This document shows, in pieces, positions 45,922 through 53,458 of a stretch of 55,800 nt of DNA. The stretch comes from Rhizosphaericola sp047606825 (GTDB lineage Bacteria > Bacteroidota > Bacteroidia > Chitinophagales > Chitinophagaceae): the NCBI GenBank assembly GCA_047606825.1, contig JASGDY010000120.1, positions 1-55,800 on the forward strand, read 5' to 3'. The first letter of the stretch is position 1. Every line of letters begins with the position of its first letter. The notes under the pieces are model-generated. The model saw only the letters and a list, made by a program, of their open reading frames with translations, did no database searches and was not told where the DNA came from. Both the position numbers and the translations under genes were made by a program.

Positions 45922-46827
45922 ATGAAATTACCACATCCAATACCATATCAGGGAAGCAAGCGAAATCTTGCTGACCAAATCCTAAGGTTCTTTCCTGACA
46001 ATTTCGACAGGTTGGTTGAACCTTTTGCGGGTTCGGCTGCCATGACAATTGCTTCTGCTTTTTATTTCAAAGCAAACCGTTTTGTAATCAACGACATTAA
46101 TGAACCGCTTATAAACCTTTGGGAAAACATCATTGAAAACCCAAAATCAATCATCAAACACTATCACGACATTTGGCATGGACAACACGGAAACGAAGAA
46201 GAATATTATTACCAAATCCGGGAACGATTTAACGATACAAAACAACCCGAATACCTTTTGTTTCTTTTAGCAAAATGTGTGAAAGCAGCCGTTCGTTACA
46301 ACGCACAAGGACAATTTAACCAAAGCCCCGACAAAAGGCGTTTGGGAAGAAATCCACAAATGATGCGTGATGATATTCTCAGGGTATCGCAACTATTAAA
46401 AGGAAAGACAGAATGTTATTCGCAAGACTATGAAAACATTCTTGACCTTGCAACAGACAATGATTTGGTTTATATGGACCCACCGTATCAGGGAACAGGT
46501 GTAAATGGTGGCTTCAATTATGCAGGAAATATTGAGTTTGACAATTTTATTGTATCGCTTTTTGACCTGAACAACAGAAATGTTCCATTCATTTTAAGCT
46601 ATGACGGAAGAACAGGAAATAAAACGTATGGCAATCCCCTGCCTGAAAATCTCAATTTGACCAAAATTGAAATCAATGCAGGACGTTCATCGCAGGCAAC
46701 ACTTTTAAACAGAAACGAGATTACTTACGAAGCACTTTATTTATCGCCTGCACTTACCGACAAAATAGACTTGCAAAAAATCACAGGTAAACAAACAACT
46801 TATCAAACAGAACTATTTGCAAGCTAA
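45922..46827 (+). CDS. DNA adenine methylase, D12 class (type II restriction-modification)
   Basis: 301 residues. N6-adenine methylase of the D12 (Dam-like, alpha-class) group. Motif X/entry PIPYQGSKRNLADQI, SAM-binding VEPFAGSAAMTI (FxGxG-type), and catalytic motif IV LVYMDPPYQG (DPPY). It transfers a methyl group from SAM to adenine in a short site and protects host DNA. The next gene, an HNH endonuclease, overlaps its stop by one base (TAATG). This indicates translational coupling and a restriction-modification pair rather than a solo Dam. Recognition sequence cannot be predicted. AT-rich, preceded by the array leader. Confidence 0.92.
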   Translation: MKLPHPIPYQGSKRNLADQILRFFPDNFDRLVEPFAGSAAMTIASAFYFKANRFVINDINEPLINLWENIIENPKSIIKHYHDIWHGQHGNEEEYYYQIRERFNDTKQPEYLLFLLAKCVKAAVRYNAQGQFNQSPDKRRLGRNPQMMRDDILRVSQLLKGKTECYSQDYENILDLATDNDLVYMDPPYQGTGVNGGFNYAGNIEFDNFIVSLFDLNNRNVPFILSYDGRTGNKTYGNPLPENLNLTKIEINAGRSSQATLLNRNEITYEALYLSPALTDKIDLQKITGKQTTYQTELFAS

Positions 46828-47597
46828 TGGCGAAAAAGAAAGAAACTTATCCAAAGGAATTTTTAGAGCATGTTCAGTCAATAACCAATAAAAGAGCAAG
46901 AATTGTAATTGACCATATTTTAAAAAACGGCTTCATAACGACTGAAGACCTTGAAAAAACTTATGGTTATAATCATCCACCAAGAGCAGCAAGAGATGTG
47001 AGAGAAGCAGGCATTCCGCTTGAAACATATAAAATCAAATCGCAAGACGGCAAATCTATTGCCGCATATAAGTTTGGCGACCTGACACAACTACAAACAA
47101 ACAGAGTTGCGGGGCGTATTCTTTTTTCAAAAGACTTCAAAAAGGCTTTATACGAAAAGTGTGGCGGACACTGCCAAATCTGTAATGGACAATTTGAAGA
47201 GCGCTATTTGCAAGTTGACCATAGAATACCTTACGAAGTTGGTGGCGACCTAACAGATAGAGAACTTGACCACTTCATGCTTTTATGCGGTTCATGCAAC
47301 AGAGCTAAATCGTGGAGTTGCGAACATTGCGACAATTGGAAAGTTCAAAAGAAACCGCCTGTTTGCATGGAATGTTATTGGGGAAGTCCTGAAAACTACA
47401 ACCATATTGCCATGAAAGAAGTTAGGCGACTTGACCTGCAATGGGACGGTGATGAAGTGAAATATTATGATGCGTTGAAAATTATTGCAGACCAACACAA
47501 ACTCGAACTGCCAGACTTTATAAAACAGATACTTGCAGACAATAACAACTACCGCCAACATGGTATTGCCGCAATGGGGGCTGACGGAAGTAATTGA
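46827..47597 (+). CDS. HNH restriction endonuclease (partner of the D12 methylase)
   Basis: 256 residues. The N-terminal ~85 residues look like a helix-turn-helix DNA-reading domain (NGFITTEDLEKTYGYNHPPRAARDVREAGI). The central HNH nuclease has CGGHCQICNGQF, then LQVDHRIPYEVGGD, then HFMLLCGSCNRAKSWSCEHC. These supply the catalytic Asp-His and three Cys pairs for zinc. A C-terminal helical part ends RQHGIAAMGADGSN. The last ~15 codons lie inside the attC-like element at 47553, so the native end may have been reshaped by cassette joining. The coupled methylase upstream implies cleavage of the same unmethylated site. Confidence 0.88.
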   Translation: MAKKKETYPKEFLEHVQSITNKRARIVIDHILKNGFITTEDLEKTYGYNHPPRAARDVREAGIPLETYKIKSQDGKSIAAYKFGDLTQLQTNRVAGRILFSKDFKKALYEKCGGHCQICNGQFEERYLQVDHRIPYEVGGDLTDRELDHFMLLCGSCNRAKSWSCEHCDNWKVQKKPPVCMECYWGSPENYNHIAMKEVRRLDLQWDGDEVKYYDALKIIADQHKLELPDFIKQILADNNNYRQHGIAAMGADGSN

Positions 47598-47684
47598 ACA
47601 GTTGTGCTACTATTAAACTTTAGTGCTAAATTCGGCTGACGGGTTTCAAAATCCCCCACTTCGGCAATACCCAAAACGTTAGCG
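47553..47684 (+). repeat. attC-like palindromic element 5
   Basis: Left CGCCAACATGGTATTGCCG, right CGGCAATACCCAAAACG. Inside, GCAATGGGGG pairs with AATCCCCCAC, and TTTAGTGCTAAA is shared with elements 3, 4 and 7. The right junction is GTTAGCG. The rest of 47685-47937 has no gene. Confidence 0.6.
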
Positions 47685-47937
47685 GCAACCGTCTGAACCG
47701 ACAGTCCAACCATTGACGAGAGCAAAATTAGACACTGGATGACTGCCCCCTACTGACGGATTTCAATTTGACAGCGGAGCAAAATTTCAACTTTTGTGCT
47801 TCTCTTTTACTTCGGTTTCGGGGGACAGTAATTCATTGTCTTACGGACTTTGTAAACGGTAGGACGACAATTCAAACGACAACTGCTAACAGCTCGGAAA
47901 ACATATTTACATTTACGATAAACAAAAATTAAAAAAT

Positions 47938-48291
47938 ATGCTGACAGACATAAATCCAAAATTGGCAATGCGGGACAAAAACGCAACCAAAGACTTTTAT
48001 TTGACTAAATTGGGGTTTAAAGAATTGGGCGACTATGGCGATTATCTACTGATTAAAAAAGACGGCATAGAAATTCATTTTTTTGAATTTAAAGACCTTG
48101 AACCGAAAGAAAACTACGGACAAGTTTATATCCGAACAAATGACATTGACAATTTGTATCAATCATTTTTGGACAACAAAATCGACATTCACCCAAACGG
48201 AAAATTGCAGATAAAACCTTGGGGACAAAAAGAATTTGCTTTGCTTGACCCTGACAGCAACTTATTAACTTTCGGACAAAACCAAAATTAA
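47938..48291 (+). CDS. VOC-superfamily protein, bleomycin-resistance-like
   Basis: 117 residues with the two beta-alpha-beta-beta-beta units of the vicinal oxygen chelate fold: TDINPKLAMRDKNATKDFYLTKLGFKELG, and YGQVYIRTNDIDNLYQSFLDNK ... EFALLDPDSNLLTFGQ. The pattern 'FYxxLGF' and 'DPDGNLLxF' is typical of Ble-type binding proteins, which trap glycopeptide antibiotics as dimers without catalysis. Other VOC members are dioxygenases or lyases. The lack of a clear metal triad favours the binding role, but the ligand is unknown. It lies in a cassette of array 2. Confidence 0.85.
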   Translation: MLTDINPKLAMRDKNATKDFYLTKLGFKELGDYGDYLLIKKDGIEIHFFEFKDLEPKENYGQVYIRTNDIDNLYQSFLDNKIDIHPNGKLQIKPWGQKEFALLDPDSNLLTFGQNQN

Positions 48292-48321
48292 CAACCAAAC
48301 GACTGACCACAACACGGATGC

Positions 48322-48362
48322 TGCTAACATGGGGCAATAATGCTGACTACATAACGTTAACG
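48322..48362 (+). repeat. attC-like element 6, short or degenerate
   Basis: Core TGCTAAC followed by ATGGGGCAATAATGC and ending at GTTAACG: only 41 bp, shorter than a usual attC. The left core complements the start of its own cassette at 47678. It may be truncated. Confidence 0.35.
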
Positions 48363-48376
48363 AAAAAAATAGAATT

Positions 48377-48775
48377 ATGAGAACAAAATTTATCATTGCG
48401 ACAAGTTTTTCCGTTGCAACACTCTTGTCGAGCTGCGACAAGGACGACTTAGATGTTAAAGACGGAACATATAAAGGAACGTTTACTGTAACATACAGTT
48501 CGGGGACACAAACTGGACAGACGACCTTAGAATTGAAGAACGGAAAATTTTCTTGTTCGGGAAATTCAAATAGAATACCTGCTGGTGGTTCAGGGACTTT
48601 TTCTTCTGACAACAAAAAAATAACTTTTAATGATGAAAATGCTTGGACTGCTGACTTTGACTGGAACTTAATACTTAGCGGGATGTATGACTATACATTT
48701 GACGGAAAAACAATAAAAATATCTGCTGACAAAAATGGTGTTGGAAATTACAAGTATGACCTTGAAAAACAATAA
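48377..48775 (+). CDS. hypothetical lipoprotein, 132 aa
   Basis: Lipoprotein signal MRTKFIIATSFSVATLLSSC with the lipid Cys at ~20. It is followed by DKDD, which suggests surface export in Bacteroidota, where acidic residues after Cys act as a signal. The mature part is beta-rich with paired strands (GTYKGTFTVTYSSGTQTGQT, GTFSSDNKKITFND, DYTFDGKTIKISADKNG), compatible with a small beta-barrel or lipocalin-like fold. Family not recognised. Cargo of array 2, attC-like element 7 follows 7 bases after the stop. Confidence 0.75.
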   Translation: MRTKFIIATSFSVATLLSSCDKDDLDVKDGTYKGTFTVTYSSGTQTGQTTLELKNGKFSCSGNSNRIPAGGSGTFSSDNKKITFNDENAWTADFDWNLILSGMYDYTFDGKTIKISADKNGVGNYKYDLEKQ

Positions 48776-48782
48776 TTACTGT

Positions 48783-48912
48783 ACCCAACAAGGTATTGCC
48801 AAAAGCGGGGCTGAACGGCTTCGTGTCAACGGAAGTGCAAAATTCAACTTTCGTTCCTCGATTGAGCGTTAGTGCTAAAAAAACCTCTCATCGCCAATAC
48901 GCGGCCCGACGC
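48783..48912 (+). repeat. attC-like palindromic element 7
   Basis: It opens with ACCCAAC, an exact RYYYAAC match, then AAGGTATTGCCAAAAGCGGGG. It closes with CATCGCCAATACGCGG. A small GCTTCGC-AAAT-GCGAAGC hairpin follows at 48923-48940. Confidence 0.55.
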
Positions 48913-49018
48913 AAAAGCCAACGCTTCGCAAATGCGAAGCATTAACGAACACCATAAAACTCAATTAACCCGTGAGTAAACCAAAAGAGCCAAGCCCAAC
49001 AATACTTTCAATGACAAT

Positions 49019-49155
49019 TTATTTTACGATGTAACTTACGCCACGTCCACTTCCCTGTTTGTCAATCAAACCTTTGCTTAACACGTCCGCTAAAATTCTC
49101 TTAACCGTTGGTGCAGGTATGGACAATTTTTCGGCAATTTCGCCCGACTGAATGT
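49019..49155 (-). pseudogene. winged-helix C-terminal remnant
   Basis: Minus-strand frame reading QSGEIAEKLSIPAPTVKRIL and DKQGSGRGVSYIVK to a stop at 49019. It is a clear winged-helix domain of the kind found at the C-terminus of Fic or AlbA-type regulatory proteins. The body of the gene is absent upstream. Confidence 0.55.
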
Positions 49156-49317
49156 TGGGACGATTTCTTTTTCTATTTGGCAAAAGGAAAAATAAACGGT
49201 TATGACGGCAACAAAAAACAAACACTCCATGCAGGCGATTACTGTTAGATTATCAAAAATAGTTTGACAAGATACAACAAGAAAAACAGTTACCAAATTC
49301 AAATCGGAAAAAGCCTT

Positions 49318-49629
49318 TTTTAAATTAGACAGAAGCAAATTGATACCAAATCTTATTCAATCGCTTATACCATACTACAATCGTTCGGAAAAAATCGACC
49401 AAAGTTGTGCGGACATAAAACGATAAGAATTACTTATCATTTTGTTACGTAATCAGCCCGAATTGGCAGAAGTACTCTTCAACTACGTGACATCGACAGA
49501 ACTATCAAACAAATAAGCAACTCACTGCCCTACAACGACAAACAACGAACGACAAAAAGCCGCTTGATGAGAAAAGAACTTAGCGAAGCGATATCACAAA
49601 TACCTTTAAAAACAATAACACTACAATGA
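49318..49629 (+). pseudogene. degenerate coding remnant, unknown family
   Basis: Protein-like segments appear in succession in different plus-strand frames: SKLIPNLIQSLIPYYNRSEK, RNQPELAEVLFNYV, and NSLPYNDKQRTTKSRLMRKE to a stop at 49629. They look like one gene with several frameshifts. Family unknown. From 49630 to 49830 there is no other gene. Confidence 0.35.
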
Positions 49630-49791
49630 GTAAAGTCCGGTTTAGTGAAACGAATCAGAAAATAAATTGATAGATTTGCTTTGACTAATGAAGATTTAGG
49701 ATTCGTAACAACTTGATTATGAACGATAGCTAGAAATATTAGTCAGCTATTATCCATAGCATCACAAACTTTAAGAAGCAGTCTTCTAAAT

Positions 49792-49799
49792 TACTTTTG
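49792..49799 (+). promoter_or_regulatory. candidate -7 box of the MBL hydrolase gene
   Basis: TACTTTTG fits TAnnTTTG and lies 31 bases before the ATG at 49831. Confidence 0.4.
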
Positions 49800-49830
49800 C
49801 GTAACTTAATATATTATTAAACTTGTTCAC

Positions 49831-50544
49831 ATGGCAAATACATTACAGATTACCCCCCGTCTTTGGTTATTAAAAATGGGAATGGTTAACGTATATTTAA
49901 TAAAAACAAATGATGGATTGGTTTTAGTTGACACCGGCTGGCCAAATAAAGCCGATTCCATATTTGAGAAAGTTCAGCAAGTCGGTCATAATCCAAAAGA
50001 CATCCGGCATCTGGTTCTTACACATGGACATATTGACCATGCGGGCAGTGCTGCCGAACTCCGGAAACGTACAGGGGCGCGTGTTTATGCCCATACTGCC
50101 GATCTTGACCTAATAACCAAAGGGGAAGCCGAACATCCCGGCACTACAGTTACTCCGGGAGTTATCCCTCACCTTCTTTATCTTATTTTCGTTAAACCGG
50201 GAGGTACAAAATACGAAGCTTTTCCGGTAGACGAAACGATAAAAGACGGTGATACGCTGCCAATGGCAAATGATATAAAAATTATCCATACGCCCGGGCA
50301 TTGTGCTGGTCATGTGGCTTTACTAATGCAGCAAGAGGGAGTATTGATAGCGGGAGATATTTGTTCAAACGTTACGGGCTTAGGCTATAGTATAATAAAC
50401 GAGGATAGGGACTTAGCACGGCAATCCATCTTACGGGTTGCAGATTACCCATTTGAACAAGCGGTTTTCGGGCATGGGATGCCATTGAAGAAGCGGGCTA
50501 ATCAATTGCTGAAAGAAAAATTTTCGGACACAAAGTTAGCATAG
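49831..50544 (+). CDS. MBL-fold metallo-hydrolase
   Basis: 237 residues. Metallo-beta-lactamase fold with the metal motif HGHIDHAGSA at ~68-77, the later His in HTPGHCAGHVAL (~151-162), the bridging Asp in IAGDICSN, and a final His in FGHGMPL. The start VYLIKTNDGLVLVDTGW is the standard first strand pair. No signal peptide, so cytoplasmic. Closest general class is the glyoxalase II/quorum-lactonase-like group with unknown substrate; resistance to beta-lactams is not implied. Monocistronic, moderate GC. Confidence 0.88.
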   Translation: MANTLQITPRLWLLKMGMVNVYLIKTNDGLVLVDTGWPNKADSIFEKVQQVGHNPKDIRHLVLTHGHIDHAGSAAELRKRTGARVYAHTADLDLITKGEAEHPGTTVTPGVIPHLLYLIFVKPGGTKYEAFPVDETIKDGDTLPMANDIKIIHTPGHCAGHVALLMQQEGVLIAGDICSNVTGLGYSIINEDRDLARQSILRVADYPFEQAVFGHGMPLKKRANQLLKEKFSDTKLA

Positions 50545-50857
50545 CTGAAGATTAAGTTTTGACACAGCTCAATTGATACTTTATCGAAAAGTAAAGACAC
50601 AAATGAACAACTTATAGCTGAATATATGAAGACAACCTACATGAATGAACAAGAATAGCTGCCAAAAAAGGTTGGGCACCAGGCTAGGTTTCTCGGAAGT
50701 TTTGCATACCGTAACTTGTGGGGATAGATAAGACAAGTTTGTAACTTCCATCCAATACCAACAATTGGGTTTTGAAGTCAAAAGGTAATATTATAGTGAA
50801 AAATACCTCAATCTTACTTATTAGGTGATTATTTTGACAATTTCATCAGTAAAATAC
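50545..50857. other. 313-bp stretch without a recognisable gene
   Basis: Short frames only; nothing recognised between the MBL gene and the palindrome at 50858. Confidence 0.5.
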
Positions 50858-50895
50858 ATCTGCGCCCGAGGTTCGGGAGAGCTTCGGGCGCGGAT
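50858..50895. terminator. terminator-like palindrome, copy 2
   Basis: ATCTGCGCCCGA / TCGGGCGCGGAT arms (12 bp, one G:T), loop GGTTCGGGAGAGCT. Sequence closely similar to 45583-45618. It lies between the converging MBL and trmH genes and could end either transcript. Confidence 0.6.
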
Positions 50896-50937
50896 GTTTC
50901 GTATCTGATTGCTCATTTACTTTTTTTTGCCACGGGA

Positions 50938-51552
50938 TCACTTTATCTTCTGCGACCATTTTTCCAAAAGGGCATCGGCTTCGGATGCTGGCATCTTCTG
51001 TTTAGTGTAATGTCCGGCGATGGTTTTCTGTCGGTACACTTCATACAGGGTCACGGCGCAGGCCACGGAAATATTGAGGCTTTTGATCATGCCGACCTGC
51101 GGAATGAGGAAATTACCGTCACAGTGTTGCAGCATCTCGGCAGAAATGCCTTTTTGCTCGTTCCCGAAAACCAAGGCAATGGACTCTTGCGTAAAATCCA
51201 CGTCATAAAGCACCTTGGCATCGGTGGAAAGATGTGTACAGTACATTTTTTGGTATTTGTTCCGCAATGCTTCCACGCAGGTTTGGACATTGCCATATTG
51301 ATGTACTGTCACCCAGCGGTTGGCGCTGCGGCTACTGGTAAACGCCCGTTCCTGTATGTCCGCAATATGGCTGTCTGTATTGAGCACGTAGATGTCCTGC
51401 ACACCAACTGCGTCACAGCTACGCATCACCGCGCCGATATTGTGCAGGTCTCCGATATTTTCCATCACGACCGCGAGATCGGTCTGGCGATGCCTAATCG
51501 TCGCTTCCATGCGCGCTTTCCGTTCGGGTGTTAGGTGGCTTAGGTCAATCAT
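50938..51552 (-). CDS. trmH: SpoU-family RNA 2'-O-methyltransferase, TrmH-like
   Basis: About 204 residues from the ATG at 51552, which overlaps the upstream stop (ATGATTGA) and matches the usual TrmH N-terminus (LTPERKARMEATIRHRQTDL). A longer in-frame start at 51618 is less likely. SPOUT knot motifs: ENIGDLHNIGAVMRSCDAVG (motif 1), IALVFGNEQKGIS (motif 2) and LIPQVGMIKSLNISVACAVTLYE (motif 3). It methylates the ribose of G18 in tRNA. It is coupled to the DUF3109 gene. Confidence 0.88.
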   Translation of the reverse strand: MIDLSHLTPERKARMEATIRHRQTDLAVVMENIGDLHNIGAVMRSCDAVGVQDIYVLNTDSHIADIQERAFTSSRSANRWVTVHQYGNVQTCVEALRNKYQKMYCTHLSTDAKVLYDVDFTQESIALVFGNEQKGISAEMLQHCDGNFLIPQVGMIKSLNISVACAVTLYEVYRQKTIAGHYTKQKMPASEADALLEKWSQKIK

Positions 51553-52132
51553 TTCCCCCGAGGTGTTTAGCGGTGGCGTCCAGTATTTCGTAAAATTCCG
51601 TTCCGTATTTTCGGACAATCGGTTCTTTCAGGAATTGGTAGACAGGGACTTTCAGCTTTTCGCCCAAGGCACACGCAGGATTGCAGAGATGGTCGTCTTC
51701 GCGCGGTTCGTAATTGAGCATTTCCATCTCCGTATCAGGCCGCAAAACGCGGATAGGGAACAGATGGCAACTGATCGGTTTTTTCCATTGCAACATACCG
51801 GCGTTGTAGGCCTGCTCGATAGCGCAGAGTATCACGCCTGCATCGTTTTTTTTACCGTAGGCACAGATGCCCCCGTCAATGGTCGGCGTCACCCAGCCAA
51901 ATTCCTCGGTGTGTACATATTTCCCTTGTTTTTCGACTTGGGTAATACCTTCCCCAGACATGTATGGCAAAAAACTTGCATAATGCGTGTCGATTTCCTT
52001 TAGTTCACTTTTTTCCAAAGGTGCACCAGCATCGCCGTCCTCGCAGCACCCCCCTTTGCATTTGGAGAGGTCACACACAAAGTGCGCTTCCAGTATTTCA
52101 TCTCCGATGAGTTTGTCTTCTATTAAAACCAT
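51545..52132 (-). CDS. DUF3109 family cysteine-rich protein
   Basis: About 195 residues from the ATG at 52132 (MVLIEDKLIGDEILEAHFVC). Conserved cysteines appear as CDLSKCKGGCCEDGD, then ICAYG, ILCAIEQAY, ISCHLFPIR and CNPACALG. This is the pattern of DUF3109, related to YkgJ-type zinc- or iron-binding proteins. A metal-binding role is likely, but the function is unknown. The stop overlaps the trmH start by 8 bases, so the two are probably cotranslated. Confidence 0.9.
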   Translation of the reverse strand: MVLIEDKLIGDEILEAHFVCDLSKCKGGCCEDGDAGAPLEKSELKEIDTHYASFLPYMSGEGITQVEKQGKYVHTEEFGWVTPTIDGGICAYGKKNDAGVILCAIEQAYNAGMLQWKKPISCHLFPIRVLRPDTEMEMLNYEPREDDHLCNPACALGEKLKVPVYQFLKEPIVRKYGTEFYEILDATAKHLGGND

Positions 52133-52212
52133 TTTGAATTGAGAATTATGAATTAAAGAGCGAAGGAAAACAATCAAGATAAATTCCGTCTATCCGGCTT
52201 CCGGCCGGCCGT

Positions 52213-52815
52213 CTATTTCCAGTGGAACGTATTGATCAAATGCTTCATGTCCTCTGCCAAAAAAGTATTGACAGGCTTGAGCGAATCCTGGTTGGGAGTC
52301 GCGTCAAAATACAAGGCTCCTCGCAGAAAATGCCGCACCGAATCAGTGAGAAAAAACTGGTTGGCAGTAGCTACGTTGCCACTCACCTGAAAATAAACAC
52401 CATGCACGCCATGCGGTGTAACGACCAGTGAATCGTCGATGCCCGTCGCCTTGACACTGTGCTTGTTGGTAAGGTTAAACGCGTCGTTCAACAGCTTTTT
52501 GAAATCGTTGGGACCAATCTGTTTGTAACTAATATAGATACGACCGCCAAACTGCGGAAAATCAATATTGATCCACCAGGGATTTTCGACCTTGTCGCCA
52601 AAAAATGAGGAATCCCTCACCACCTTGGCATAAACAGGATATTCAAATGTGTAGGGATAACCCGGCTGGTCAAAAAGCTGGTATCGCTTTTGGGGCAGAG
52701 GAATCCGAAAATAACCTTCCGGCTTGGGGACATAACCGGAATTACACGCCACAAAACCCAAAACAATGCACCATACCAGAACAACCATACAGGATATACG
52801 ACTGCGAATCTGCAT
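52213..52815 (-). CDS. gldD: gliding motility lipoprotein GldD
   Basis: 200 residues. Lipoprotein signal MQIRSRISCMVVLVWCIVLG ending FVAC (Cys ~24). The mature start GYVPKPEGYFRIPLPQKRYQLFD is the GldD signature, followed by YTFEYPVYAKVV, NPWWINIDFPQFGGRIYISY and VYFQVSGNVATANQFFLTDS, all characteristic of the family. GldD is one of the lipoproteins needed for Bacteroidota gliding and type IX secretion assembly. No other gld gene is adjacent, which is common in this phylum. It lies 80 bases upstream of the DUF3109 gene on the same strand. Confidence 0.92.
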   Translation of the reverse strand: MQIRSRISCMVVLVWCIVLGFVACNSGYVPKPEGYFRIPLPQKRYQLFDQPGYPYTFEYPVYAKVVRDSSFFGDKVENPWWINIDFPQFGGRIYISYKQIGPNDFKKLLNDAFNLTNKHSVKATGIDDSLVVTPHGVHGVYFQVSGNVATANQFFLTDSVRHFLRGALYFDATPNQDSLKPVNTFLAEDMKHLINTFHWK

Positions 52816-53025
52816 GGTGCAAAGCTAACAAGGAAAAAATAAAAAAAGTTATTGCCTTGGGCTGATTTCCCTCGTTACCCGAAATTAGCGCAACATCTCC
52901 CATGAGAACAAACAAGCCAAGTATGTACCGCTTACCGAAAATTGACTATTCGCTGACCACTGTCTCCCCTACTTGCCGTACTTCCATCCCATCCACCGCT
53001 CATCCGATATTTTTCAAAAAAATAG

Positions 53026-53066
53026 TACTATGTATTGCATAGTATTGAAAAATACCTATATCTTTG
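53026..53066 (+). promoter_or_regulatory. padR promoter with overlapping operator palindrome
   Basis: A -33 TTG (53035-53037) and TATCTTTG (53059-53066) are 21 bases apart, close to the Bacteroidota promoter layout. A perfect palindrome TACTATG-TATTG-CATAGTA (53026-53044) covers the -33 element. PadR regulators bind such AT-rich dyads and repress their own operons. Confidence 0.6.
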
Positions 53067-53084
53067 CATTATAAATTTTAGATT

Positions 53085-53417
53085 ATGGACATACAAAATA
53101 CACAGAGCCAGATGCGAAAGGGCGTGTTGGAGTTTTGTATCCTCTCCGTTATCAGGCAGGGCGGCGAAGTCTATCCGGGCGATATCGCCACCAAGATGAA
53201 AGAGGCCAACCTGCACATACTGGAAGGGACATTGTACCCGTTGCTGACAAGACTCAAAAACGCGCAACTACTGACCTACAAATGGGTCGAAAGCCTTTCT
53301 GGGCCACCCCGAAAATATTTCAGCCTGACGGAACAGGGACTGGCGTTCTACAAAGAACTCGAAGCCACCTGGAAAGAAATGGCCGATGCCGTACAACTAT
53401 TGACAACACAACCATAA
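53085..53417 (+). CDS. PadR family transcriptional regulator
   Basis: 110 residues. Winged-helix DNA-binding domain: MRKGVLEFCILSVIRQGGEVYPGDIATKMKEANLHILEGTLYPLLTRLKNAQLLTYKW, with the PadR hallmark 'LEGTLYPLLxRLxxxGLL'. It ends with a short PPRKYFSLTEQG wing and C-terminal helix, the compact PadR-s2 form. It probably senses envelope stress or a small ligand. It overlaps no other gene and is followed 41 bases later by the PspC-domain gene, its usual partner in Bacteroidota. A dyad in its promoter suggests autoregulation. Confidence 0.93.
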   Translation: MDIQNTQSQMRKGVLEFCILSVIRQGGEVYPGDIATKMKEANLHILEGTLYPLLTRLKNAQLLTYKWVESLSGPPRKYFSLTEQGLAFYKELEATWKEMADAVQLLTTQP

Positions 53418-53458
53418 TAAAATAAAAACGACTTCCATTCACCATTCAATATTAACAT

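Larger units (their letters stand above)
45794..48912 (+). mobile_element. integron-like gene cassette array 2 (no integrase in the window)
   Basis: Same-strand units: Dam-type methylase + HNH endonuclease, VOC protein, and lipoprotein, each followed by an attC-like element (47553, 48322 and 48783). The VOC unit begins GTTAGCGGCA (47678-47687) and its end core TGCTGCTAAC (48319-48328) is complementary at 9 of 10 positions. Headed by leader copy B. Confidence 0.5.

Noticed and set aside
49831..50544. MBL protein as a beta-lactamase
   Set aside because: No signal peptide, and motif spacing fits the general glyoxalase II-like hydrolases better.
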